Assembly: GCA_029978585.1 (NCBI GenBank)
Contig: JAPOJD010000007.1
Coordinates: forward strand, 1 to 34,566
Source: Actinomycetota bacterium
Lineage (GTDB): Bacteria > Actinomycetota > Actinomycetes > S36-B12
DNA: 34,566 nucleotides
Direction of reading: 5' to 3'
A program made the translations under genes and the position numbers. The stretch's first letter is position 1, and every line of letters starts with the position of its first letter. The notes below the pieces were generated by a model. The model saw nothing but the letters and a program-made list of their open reading frames with translations. It was not told the origin of the DNA and made no database searches. Shown here one piece after another: positions 1 to 8,943 of this stretch.

Positions 1-18
1 CGCCTCGAGCGCCGCCCG

Positions 19-3000
19 ATGCCCCCCGCGGCGGCCCCGGCCCTCGACGGCGGCCAGGCGCGGGTGGTGGCTCATGTCGCCGGCCCGCTCCGGGTCATGG
101 GCGCGGCCGGCACCGGGCGTACGACGGCGCTGGTCGAGGCCGTGGCGGCGCGCCTGGGCGAGGGGGTCGACCCCGCGTCGATCCTCGTCCTGGTGGCCGA
201 CCGCCGTGCCGCGCGCGGCGTGCGCGCCGGCCTGGCGCAGCGTGTGGCCGCCACGTCAGCAGCGGGCTCACTGCCCACGGTGACGACGTTCCACTCCCTC
301 GCCTACTCGCTGCTCGGCGCCGAGCTCGCCCAGGATCCCGACGCCGTGCTGCCACGGCTGCTCTCGGGTGCGGAAGAGGACGTGCGCGTGCGCGAACTCC
401 TGCTCGGCGGTGTCGCCGACGGCACCGTGGCATGGCCCGATGATCTGCGGGCGGCATTGCCCACGCTCGGCCTGGCGAACGAGGTGCGCGCCATCCTGAC
501 GCGACTGCGCGAGGCGGACCTGGCCCCGGACGCACTCGAGCGCCTCGGTGACATCCACGGCCGCGACGCGTGGACTTCGGTCGCGAGCTTCGCCCGTGCG
601 GAGGAGTCCGTCGCAGCGCTAGAGAACGTCATCGACTACGCCACCCTGATGTCCATTGCGATCGACATCGCCGCGCGCGATCCCCTGCCCGCGGGAGCGA
701 CCCGGCCGCAGTTCGCGTACGTCGACGACGCGCAGGACATGACCCCCGCGCAGTGGCGGCTCCTTGATGCATTGCGGCCCGCGACCACCGTCGTCGCCGG
801 CGACCCCGACACCGCCGTGTTCGGCTTCCGCGGATCGGAGCGCGCGGGGCTGCTGGAGTTCGCCGCGGCGCATCCCGGGTGCGAGACCGTGGTCCTCGGC
901 AGCCTGTGGCGCCATGGCGAGGCCATCCATGCCGCGGCCCGGCGCGTCATCGGGGATCCCGCGTTGCCCCCGCTCGCGGCGGCCGATGTCGCGGCACTAC
1001 GCGCGCCCCGCGCTACCGCCGGATCCGAGGGCACCGTCGATGCCTGCACCTACGACTCGTGGTCGGACCTGGGCGCGCACGTCGGGGCGATGCTGCGCAC
1101 GGCGCACCTCGACGACGGCGCGTCGTGGGACTCGATGGCGGTCGTCGTGCGCACGGCGTCCCTGCTCGGCCCGCTGCGCCGGGGGCTGGACGCGGCCGGC
1201 GTCCCCGTGCGCGTGTCGGGAGATGACATCCCGCTTCATGCGGAGCCATCGGTGTCGGTGCTGCTCACGGCCCTGGGTGCCGCGATCTCCCGGGCGGGCC
1301 TCGGGCCGTCCGAGGCGCTGGACGTCCTCACGGGCCCGCTGGGCATGGTCGACCCGGAGGACCTGCGCTCGTGGTCCCGGGAGCGTCGGCGGGCGCATCT
1401 GCAGGCGCACCCGGACCTTCCGGTCCCCTCGTCCTCCGCATTGCTCGCGGAGGCGCTCACCCACGCGCGCGACCGCGGCGAACGTGACCAGGACGCGCAC
1501 GACCATGCGGCCGGGGAGGTCGACCGCGCGCTCGTGCGCGTCGGTGCGCTCCTCGCCCGGGTGCGTGCCGCGGCCGACGCGGGCCAGTCGCCGCCCGACC
1601 TGCTGTGGATGCTGTGGTCGGCCCCGTCGCCGGACCCCGAACTGCCGGCGTGGCCGGATCGGCTCCGCGCGGCCGCCCTCGCCGGCCACCGGGGCGCGTC
1701 ACACGACCTCGACGCGGTCTGCGCGCTCTTCGACGCCGCCGAGCGCGTGAGCCAGCGCTACGGCGGCGTTGTCGGCATCCCGTCCTTCCTCGCCCACCTC
1801 GCCGAGCAGCGACTCCCTGCTGAGTCAGTCTCGGACCGGTCGGGTTCCGCGCTCCCCGCCGTTGAGTTGCTCACCGCGCACGCGGCCCGAGGACGCGAGT
1901 GGGACACGGTCGTCGTCTGCGGAGTTCAGGAGGGAATGTGGCCATCGGCTCGCACCCGTTCGTCGGTCCTCGACATCGATGCCCTCGATGTCGTCCTGAC
2001 GGCACCCGACGAAGCGCTGGCCGCGATCCCGGCGCAGCGCCGCAGTGCGGTGGTCGAGGCAATCGCCGAGGAACGACGCCTGCTCGCCCTGGCGCTCACC
2101 CGGGCGCGTCGCCGCGTGCACGTCGCCGCTGTCAAGTCCGCGGATGATCGCGGCGACCAACCCAGCCGCTTCCTCGACGACATCGCGGCGGGCATCGCGA
2201 CCGGCGACGGGCCGGTGCACGTTCCGGGTCGCCCGGCCCGCGCGGGGACGCTCGACGGACTCGTGGCCGAATTGCGCAGCGCCGCCGAGGACCCGCAGAC
2301 GGCAGCGGTCGTGCGCGAGGACGCGGTGACGCTGCTCGCTCGCCTCGCGCGCGAGTCCGCGCTCGTGGCGGGGGCTGATCCGGATCGCTGGTGGGGCCTG
2401 GGCGAACCGACGACGGGGGTGGCCCCCGTGCGCCCCGAGGTCGAGCCGGTCGGGCTGTCCGGCTCCGCCCTCGAGGCGATGGCGGGCTGCCCGCGCGCCT
2501 GGTTCCTGGACCGGGAAGCGCACGCCGAGATCGGCCGCGGCCACGCGATGGCCTTCGGCAGCCTCGTCCACGCCCTCGCGGAGTCCGTCGTGCGCGGCTT
2601 CCTCCCGGCCGACCCCGCGGTCCTCGAGTCCTACGTCGACCAGGTGTGGCCGGAACTCGCGTTCGAGGCGCCATGGCAGGAGGTGGCCGAGCGATCGGCC
2701 CTGAGCAACGCCCTCGCGCGGTTCTGCGCGTATCACCGAGCGTCGCAGCGCGCCGTGGCGGCCGTTGAGCATCCCTTCACCGTGGACATCCCGATCGGAG
2801 GTGACTCCGCGCGACTTCGCGGCATCATCGACCGGGTCGAACTCACCGTCGACGGCGACGTCGTGCTCGTCGACCTCAAGACCATGCGCCGCCCGCCGAG
2901 CGGCCCCCAGGTCGAGGAGCACGTTCAGCTCGCGACGTACCAGGCGGCGGTGCTGCACGGTGCGCTCGAAGACGTCGTCGGCCCCGATGCCCGGCCCGCC

Positions 3001-3237
3001 GGGGCCGAGCTCGTGCAGCTGCGCGTCGACGCCGATGCGACGGGGGCCCTGCCCCGCGTGCAGGAGCAGCCTGCGCTGGAGTCCGTCGAGGAGCACTGGC
3101 TCGGCGACCTCCTCGCGGATGCCGTGCGACGCGTGCGACTGGAGTCGTTCCCCGCCGTGCCCGGAAGTGGCTGTCGCACCTGCGCCTTCCGCCGCAGTTG
3201 CCCGGCCCTGCCCGAGGGAGCGGAGGTCGGAGCATGA
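19..3237 (+). CDS. adnA: AdnA-like UvrD/Rep-type helicase subunit with C-terminal PD-(D/E)XK / Fe-S nuclease domain
   Basis: 1072 aa ORF; degenerate Walker A GAAGTGRTT, VDDAQD motif II, helicase C-terminal ARGREWDTV and ALTRARRRVHV; nuclease GIIDRVEL..VDLKTM; Cys pattern MAGCPRAWF ... GCRTCAFRRSCP typical of iron-staple nucleases; directly followed by AdnB-like gene. Start may lie upstream of the window. Confidence 0.85.
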   Translation: MPPAAAPALDGGQARVVAHVAGPLRVMGAAGTGRTTALVEAVAARLGEGVDPASILVLVADRRAARGVRAGLAQRVAATSAAGSLPTVTTFHSLAYSLLGAELAQDPDAVLPRLLSGAEEDVRVRELLLGGVADGTVAWPDDLRAALPTLGLANEVRAILTRLREADLAPDALERLGDIHGRDAWTSVASFARAEESVAALENVIDYATLMSIAIDIAARDPLPAGATRPQFAYVDDAQDMTPAQWRLLDALRPATTVVAGDPDTAVFGFRGSERAGLLEFAAAHPGCETVVLGSLWRHGEAIHAAARRVIGDPALPPLAAADVAALRAPRATAGSEGTVDACTYDSWSDLGAHVGAMLRTAHLDDGASWDSMAVVVRTASLLGPLRRGLDAAGVPVRVSGDDIPLHAEPSVSVLLTALGAAISRAGLGPSEALDVLTGPLGMVDPEDLRSWSRERRRAHLQAHPDLPVPSSSALLAEALTHARDRGERDQDAHDHAAGEVDRALVRVGALLARVRAAADAGQSPPDLLWMLWSAPSPDPELPAWPDRLRAAALAGHRGASHDLDAVCALFDAAERVSQRYGGVVGIPSFLAHLAEQRLPAESVSDRSGSALPAVELLTAHAARGREWDTVVVCGVQEGMWPSARTRSSVLDIDALDVVLTAPDEALAAIPAQRRSAVVEAIAEERRLLALALTRARRRVHVAAVKSADDRGDQPSRFLDDIAAGIATGDGPVHVPGRPARAGTLDGLVAELRSAAEDPQTAAVVREDAVTLLARLARESALVAGADPDRWWGLGEPTTGVAPVRPEVEPVGLSGSALEAMAGCPRAWFLDREAHAEIGRGHAMAFGSLVHALAESVVRGFLPADPAVLESYVDQVWPELAFEAPWQEVAERSALSNALARFCAYHRASQRAVAAVEHPFTVDIPIGGDSARLRGIIDRVELTVDGDVVLVDLKTMRRPPSGPQVEEHVQLATYQAAVLHGALEDVVGPDARPAGAELVQLRVDADATGALPRVQEQPALESVEEHWLGDLLADAVRRVRLESFPAVPGSGCRTCAFRRSCPALPEGAEVGA

Positions 3238-6200
3238 GCCCTGTCTCGCGGCGAGCCGACCTGGAGGGCCTCCTGGGGCACCCGCTGTCCGACGCGCAGT
3301 GGGCCGCGGTGTCGGCGCCGGTCGAGCCCGCGGTCATCGTTGCGGGCGCCGGCTCGGGCAAGACGTCGGTGATGTCCGCGCGGATGGCCTGGCTGGTGAT
3401 CGAAGGGCTCGCCGACCCGGGCGCCATCCTCGGGCTCACCTTCACGACCAAGGCCGCCGCAGAGCTCCTGCGTCGCACCCGCCGCCTGCTCGACGGTCGC
3501 GACCCCGACGGCGAGATGCCCACGGTGCTCACCTATCACGCGTTCGCGGCGCGGATCATCGCCGACTACGGCATCCGCGTCGGCCTCGAGCCCGGTGCTG
3601 CGGTCCTCACGGACGGGGCCCGCGAGGCCCTCGCGCTCGACGTCGTGCGCACGACATCGCTTCCCCTAGCAGACCTCGACCGCGCCCCGGCAACCCTCGC
3701 GTCCTCGCTCCTGGCGTTCGACAACCAGCTGGCCGAACTCGGCCTCCATCCGCAGGCCGTCCTGGACGACGCGCTCGACCTCATCGCCTGGCTGGGCGCG
3801 GACGAGGGCTCCCTGCAGGTCATCGGGCGGGAGATGCTCGCCACCGCGCGCGTGCGCGCCGCCCTTGTGGGACTGGTGGAGGAGTTCCGGGTGGCCAAGG
3901 CCGAGCGCCAGGCCCTGGACTTCGCCGACCAGATCCGCTGGGCGAACCTCCTCGTGGCCTCCTCGCCCGATGTCCGCGAAGAGCTGCGCGAGCGGTATCG
4001 CTTCGTCCTTCTCGACGAGTACCAGGACACCTCGGTCGCCCAGCGCATGCTCATGCAGGCGGCGTTCGGCGATCAGCACCCGGTCACCGCTGTGGGCGAT
4101 CCGTGCCAGTCCATCTACGAGTGGCGCGGGGCGAGCGTCGACAACATCGACCGGTTCCCCGAGCACTTCCCCGCGGCCCGCGGCCCGGCCCCGAGGTACA
4201 CCCTCGAGGAGAACCGCCGCTCTGCGCCGCGCATCCTCGATCTCGCCAACGCGATGTCGCAGAGACTGCGCGACGCGCACCCCGGCGTCGCCGCACTTGT
4301 CCCGGCGGCGAGCGACAAGGGCGACGGGGTCGTGACGTGCGCCCTGCTCCCGACCTTCGGCGAGGAGGTGGCGTGGGTAGGGGAGCGGATCGAGCGGATC
4401 GGCCGCGACCAGGGCGGCTGGTCGGGCATCGCGGTGCTGGCGCGGACCGGCGAGACGTTGCGTGCCGTCGATCGGGAGCTGCGGTCGCGGGGCATCCCCA
4501 CGCACGCCGTCGGCATTGCCGGACTGCTGGACGTCCCCGTCGTCGCGGAACTGCGCGCGATGCTCGAGGTCATCGACGACCCGACGGCCAATGACGCCTG
4601 CGTCCGCCTGCTCACCGGGCCGCGCTGGCGCATCGGACCGCGTGACCTCGCGGCACTCGGGCGGCTGGCGCGCGAACTTGTACGCGCTGCACCCGAGGCG
4701 GAATCAATCCAGGAGGCGAACTCCGTCCAGCGCCTCCTGCGCGCGGCCGTGCTCGGTTCGGACCCCAGCGACCTGGTCAGCCTCAGCGAGGCAGCGGGGC
4801 ATGCGGGGGAGGCCGAGGATCTGTCGCCCGAGGCGCGCGAACGGCTGAACCGATTCGCCGACGAACTGCGCCGACTGAGGCGTCACCGCGGCGAACCGCC
4901 CGCGGAGTTCATCGGACGCGTGCTCGCCGTGAGCGGGCTCGGGATCGAGGCCCGGCTCGGCACGCCGTCGGACACCGCCGACAACGTGCGCGCCCTCGCC
5001 CAGTTCCGCGACCTTGTCGCCCGGATCGGCGAGGAGGGTCCGACCCCGTCGCTTGGCCTGCTCCTCGCGCGCCTGCGCCAGGCCGAGGAACTCGGCGACG
5101 CACCCGACCAGGAGGAGACCCCCGCTGTCGACGCGGTCGTCCTCATGACCGCGCACCGGGCCAAGGGACTGGAGTTCCCGCACGTCGTCATCCCCGGGCT
5201 CGTCGAGGGCGTCTTCCCCAGCCGGCGCGGCCGCAGCCGCTGGCCCAAGAACGCCTCCGCCGTGCCCTGGCACCTGCGCGATGACGCGCCATCGGGGCTG
5301 CCGCGCTTCCCCGGCGACGGCCTTCCGCGGGCCAAGGAGCATCGCGAGTTCGAGGACGCCAGCGCCGCCCTGGAGGAACTCGAGGAACTCCGCCTCGCCT
5401 ACGTCGCGGTCACGCGAGCCGAGCGGACCCTCACCGTGTCGGGCCACTGGTGGGGTCCGACGCAGTCCCGACCGCGCGGGCCGGGGGACTACCTCCTGCG
5501 GGTACGTGACTGGTGCGTGGGGTCCGAGGGTGCCGGCGACGTGGCGGCGTGGGCCGAGGAGCCCGAGGACGGCTCGGTCAACCCGGCCCTGGAGTCGCCC
5601 GAGGTCGCCTGGCCGGCGCCGCTGGACATCAGCGCCCTGCAGCGCCGCCGCGATGTCGCAGATGCGGTGCGACGTGCTGATCCCGAGCGGGCCGTGATGG
5701 CCTCGCGGCGCTCACGCGACTGGGAGTCGCGGGCGCGATCACTTCTCGACGAGGCCCGCCGAGCCCGTGAGCCGCGGACCGTCGCCGTGCCCGCTCACCT
5801 GTCCGCCAGCGACCTCATCCGACTGCACGCCGACCCCGAGGGTTTCGCACTCGACCTGGCGCGGCCGATGCCGCGGAGGTCGAATGCGGCGGCGCGGCGC
5901 GGTACCGCGCTGCACGCCTGGATCGAGGGCCAGTTCGCCGCGCAGACGCTGTTCGACCTCATGGACCTCGACAGCGCCGACGAGCTCGGCGACGACGCCG
6001 GCCTGGAGCGGCTGCGCCAGGCCTTCCTGCGCACGCCGTACTCGAGTCGGACGCCCCTGGCGGTCGAGGCGCCGTTCTCCCTCGTCCTAGCCGGCCGCGT
6101 CATCCGGGGGCGCATCGATGCGGTGTTCGCCGGCCCTGATGGCCGGCACGAGGTCGTCGACTGGAAGACCGGCGGCCGCGGGGGTCTGCAGGCCCTTCAG

Positions 6201-6353
6201 CTGGGGATCTACCGACTCGCCTGGTCGCAGATCGCGGGGCTTCCCCCCGAGCAGGTGGACGCGCGGTTCGTCCTCGTCGCGACCGGGGAGGTCGTCGACC
6301 CGGAGACCGTCCCCGGGCGCGAGGAGATCGAGTCGATCCTCAGCGGTCCGTAG
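3234..6353 (+). CDS. adnB: AdnB-like ATP-dependent helicase-nuclease
   Basis: ATG at 3234 overlaps the adnA stop (ATGA); canonical Walker A GAGSGKT, LLDEYQDT, AHRAKGLEFPHV, AYVAVTRAERTL; C-terminal nuclease GRIDAVF..EVVDWKTGG. Confidence 0.87.
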   Translation: MSPVSRRADLEGLLGHPLSDAQWAAVSAPVEPAVIVAGAGSGKTSVMSARMAWLVIEGLADPGAILGLTFTTKAAAELLRRTRRLLDGRDPDGEMPTVLTYHAFAARIIADYGIRVGLEPGAAVLTDGAREALALDVVRTTSLPLADLDRAPATLASSLLAFDNQLAELGLHPQAVLDDALDLIAWLGADEGSLQVIGREMLATARVRAALVGLVEEFRVAKAERQALDFADQIRWANLLVASSPDVREELRERYRFVLLDEYQDTSVAQRMLMQAAFGDQHPVTAVGDPCQSIYEWRGASVDNIDRFPEHFPAARGPAPRYTLEENRRSAPRILDLANAMSQRLRDAHPGVAALVPAASDKGDGVVTCALLPTFGEEVAWVGERIERIGRDQGGWSGIAVLARTGETLRAVDRELRSRGIPTHAVGIAGLLDVPVVAELRAMLEVIDDPTANDACVRLLTGPRWRIGPRDLAALGRLARELVRAAPEAESIQEANSVQRLLRAAVLGSDPSDLVSLSEAAGHAGEAEDLSPEARERLNRFADELRRLRRHRGEPPAEFIGRVLAVSGLGIEARLGTPSDTADNVRALAQFRDLVARIGEEGPTPSLGLLLARLRQAEELGDAPDQEETPAVDAVVLMTAHRAKGLEFPHVVIPGLVEGVFPSRRGRSRWPKNASAVPWHLRDDAPSGLPRFPGDGLPRAKEHREFEDASAALEELEELRLAYVAVTRAERTLTVSGHWWGPTQSRPRGPGDYLLRVRDWCVGSEGAGDVAAWAEEPEDGSVNPALESPEVAWPAPLDISALQRRRDVADAVRRADPERAVMASRRSRDWESRARSLLDEARRAREPRTVAVPAHLSASDLIRLHADPEGFALDLARPMPRRSNAAARRGTALHAWIEGQFAAQTLFDLMDLDSADELGDDAGLERLRQAFLRTPYSSRTPLAVEAPFSLVLAGRVIRGRIDAVFAGPDGRHEVVDWKTGGRGGLQALQLGIYRLAWSQIAGLPPEQVDARFVLVATGEVVDPETVPGREEIESILSGP

Positions 6354-7581
6354 CGGGGGCGTCGCTCTTCGCGTCGGGGTCCACCGTGCTCTCCTCCGGG
6401 GCTACGGCGCGCACGCCCACCGCCTTGCGCATGAAGCGACGGCACGGCTCCTCGACGATCCGCCACATCAGCCATGCGACGACGAATGCGCCCGCGATGG
6501 CCAAGGCCCAGCCAACGGCATAGAGGATGCCGCCCTCGATGCCGAGCACGTTCATCGCGGCGCGGCAGACCCCGAACCACACCAGGTGCGTCATGTACAG
6601 CGAGTACGACACGACGCCGCCCAGGACCAGTGCCTTCGTCGACAGCCACTTCGCCTGACCCCGGCGCGACAGCGCGAGCGCGCCGATCCACACGATGAGC
6701 AGCGGGACGAGCCAGAGGTGGAAGTAGGGCGGGAGAGGCTCGGCTTCGGGGTCGGTGAGCGTCTCCAGGGTCTGCGCTCCGGACCAGCGCCCCAGGAAGA
6801 CCGCTGCGGCGATGACGAGCAGGGGCATGGCGATCGACACCACGGTGGCCGTGCGTTCGACGCGCGGCGTCGGATCGTTCTGACCGTCGGGGAGGAGGCG
6901 CCGTACGACGAGGTAGGTGATCGCACCTGCCGTGAACTCCGTGAGCACGCGGATGATCGATCCCCAGCCCGAGGTGTAGTACGGGTCCCCGGTCATGGCA
7001 CCGCGGACGAGCAGCGGAGTGAGAACCAGGAACCACGCGATGACGAGCACGGCCGTGCTCACGCGCTTGTGCAGCAGGAAGAGGACGAGCACGAGCAGCG
7101 GGAAGCACAGGTAGGCCAGCCACTCCATCGACAGCGACCACGCGACGACATTCCACCCGCGCTCGGGGTGCGGTCCCCACTCCTGGACGAGGAGCAGCTG
7201 CCGCACGTAGTCCACGGGGTTCAGCCAGGGCCGGTCCTTCTCCACGCCGGTGAGCCAGGCCTGGGCGACCACGGCGATGCCGGCCACGTTGAGCATGACG
7301 AAGTGGACCGGGAAGACGCGGGCCAGGCGCAGCCACCAGAACTCCAGCGTGGCGCCGGCGATCAGCCGCGGGCCGAGTCGGTTGAGGTAGGTGTAGGTGA
7401 GGATGAAGCCCGAGAGTGCGAAGAAGAGGTCGACCCCGAGCCGCCCCACTCGGATGACGTCGCTGAGGACCGGAATGCTCATCACGCCGATGACGGTGAG
7501 TGGTCCCTGCAGGTGGTAGACGAGGACCCATGCCGCGGCCACGAAGCGGATCCCGGTGAGCTGGCGAATGAAGACGGTCAT
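6340..7581 (-). CDS. Acyltransferase family 3 (OafA/NodX-like) membrane protein
   Basis: N-terminal QLTGIRFVAAAWVLVYHL, FFALSGFILTYTY, multiple TM segments; SD-like AAGGAG before ATG; 3' end overlaps adnB by 14 nt (convergent). Confidence 0.85.
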   Translation of the reverse strand: MTVFIRQLTGIRFVAAAWVLVYHLQGPLTVIGVMSIPVLSDVIRVGRLGVDLFFALSGFILTYTYLNRLGPRLIAGATLEFWWLRLARVFPVHFVMLNVAGIAVVAQAWLTGVEKDRPWLNPVDYVRQLLLVQEWGPHPERGWNVVAWSLSMEWLAYLCFPLLVLVLFLLHKRVSTAVLVIAWFLVLTPLLVRGAMTGDPYYTSGWGSIIRVLTEFTAGAITYLVVRRLLPDGQNDPTPRVERTATVVSIAMPLLVIAAAVFLGRWSGAQTLETLTDPEAEPLPPYFHLWLVPLLIVWIGALALSRRGQAKWLSTKALVLGGVVSYSLYMTHLVWFGVCRAAMNVLGIEGGILYAVGWALAIAGAFVVAWLMWRIVEEPCRRFMRKAVGVRAVAPEESTVDPDAKSDAPATDR

Positions 7582-7640
7582 CTCACCGCTCCTTCCTCGT
7601 CACCCGCACGCGCTCATCGTCGCATGGCCGGGCCCCCCAC

Positions 7641-7646
7641 TAGGCT
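7641..7646 (+). promoter_or_regulatory. Candidate -10 (TAGGCT) for leaderless nudC
   Basis: TAGGCT-CACGGC-GTG(7653). Confidence 0.45.
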
Positions 7647-7652
7647 CACGGC

Positions 7653-8585
7653 GTGACAGCGACATGGGCGCCCGAAGACCGTGACCTGCTCGCCGGCCTC
7701 TCCCTGTCCCGTGGAACCCTCGACCGGCGCGCGGACCTGCGGGGCGACGGTGGCGCGATCGCGCGCGCATGGGATGACCCGACGAGCCGGGTGCTCGCCG
7801 TGAGTGACGCCAGTGCGGCGGTCCGCGGGCCCGCGGAGGCCCCGGTCCTCGCGCTGGTGTCCCCGGCGGACATCGCCGACGGCGTCGAGACGGCGTTCCT
7901 CGGTGTCGAGGGCGAGACCGCCTTCTTCCTCGCGCGCAGTGACCTGGTGCCGGAGGGGGCCCGGCGGGCCTCCCTGCGGGAGGTCGGCGCGCGGCTGGGC
8001 GACCGCGATGCCGGGCTCCTCGTGGCCTCCGTGGCCCTCGACCATTGGCATGCTGCGCATCCGCGGTGCTCGCGATGCGGCGAGGCCACGCGCATGTCCC
8101 ACGCGGGGTGGGTGCGCACCTGTCCCGCGGACGGTTCCGAGCACTACCCGCGCACGGACCCCGCGGTGATCATGCTGGTGGTCGACGAGGACGGCCGCGC
8201 GCTGCTCGGGCGACGCGCGGAGTGGCCGGGCCCGTGGTTCTCCACGCTCGCGGGATTCGTCGAGCCGGGAGAGTCCGCCGAGGCAGCGGTGCGTCGCGAG
8301 ATCGCCGAGGAGGCGGGCGTTGTCGTCGGCGACGTGCTGTACCTCGGCAGCCAGCCGTGGCCATTCCCCTGCTCGCTCATGCTGGGCTACCACGCGCAGG
8401 CCCTCACCACGCGCATCCAGGTCGACGAGGAGGAGATCGCGGAGGCACGGTGGTTCAGCCGCGACGGCCTGCGCGACGCCTGCGCATCGGGCGAGGTGGC
8501 GCTGCCGCCGGCGGTCTCGATTGCCCGGCGCCTGATCGAGCGCTGGTACGGCGAGCCGCTGGCGGGGGAGTGGATCCGCCCCTGA
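7653..8585 (+). CDS. nudC: NAD(+) diphosphatase / NADH pyrophosphatase, Nudix family
   Basis: Zn-ribbon CSRCGEATRMSHAGWVRTC, Nudix box GFVEPGESAEAAVRREIAEEAGV, NudC signature SQPWPFPCSLMLGY. Confidence 0.92.
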   Translation: MTATWAPEDRDLLAGLSLSRGTLDRRADLRGDGGAIARAWDDPTSRVLAVSDASAAVRGPAEAPVLALVSPADIADGVETAFLGVEGETAFFLARSDLVPEGARRASLREVGARLGDRDAGLLVASVALDHWHAAHPRCSRCGEATRMSHAGWVRTCPADGSEHYPRTDPAVIMLVVDEDGRALLGRRAEWPGPWFSTLAGFVEPGESAEAAVRREIAEEAGVVVGDVLYLGSQPWPFPCSLMLGYHAQALTTRIQVDEEEIAEARWFSRDGLRDACASGEVALPPAVSIARRLIERWYGEPLAGEWIRP

Positions 8586-8601
8586 GTGCTCAGGGCAGTT
8601 G

Positions 8602-8847
8602 CTAGGCGCCGAGCTTCTCCTTGACCTGGCCCAGCGACGGGTTGGTGAGGGCGCTGCCGTCGGGGAAGACCACGGTGGGGACGGTCTGGTTACCGCCGTT
8701 CACGCTCTCGACGAACGCCGCGGCCTGAGGGTCCTGCTCGATGTCGATCTCCTCGACCGGGATCCCCTCGCGGGCGAGCTGGGCCTTGAGGCGCATGCAG
8801 TAGCCGCACCAGGTCGTGGTGTACATCGTGAGCGCGGGCGTGGACAT
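8602..8847 (-). CDS. Mycoredoxin/glutaredoxin-like protein (81 aa)
   Basis: MSTPALTMYTTTWCGYCMRLKAQL... with WCGYC active site and TVPTVVFPDG cis-Pro region; SD GGGGGAGGA upstream; Mrx1-like position between nudC and uvrD2. Confidence 0.88.
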   Translation of the reverse strand: MSTPALTMYTTTWCGYCMRLKAQLAREGIPVEEIDIEQDPQAAAFVESVNGGNQTVPTVVFPDGSALTNPSLGQVKEKLGA

Positions 8848-8943
8848 GGGCGTCATCCTCCCCCGGCGGGCATGAGCCGGCAACGCGGGCGCCCCGGTCC
8901 CGCGGCGGCACCGGCTGTCCGGGGGCCGTGGGAGCATTCCCGC

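Noticed and set aside
1825-3096. Long minus-strand ORF (423 aa) opposite adnA, and similar long out-of-frame ORFs (2765-4594, 6118-7656, 14960-16600, 17167-19116, 24360-27146 upstream part, 31871-32926, 32106-33902)
   Set aside because: Typical open shadow frames of GC-rich coding DNA; low-complexity Arg/Pro/Gly/Asp composition, no recognisable motifs, each overlapped by a strongly supported gene.
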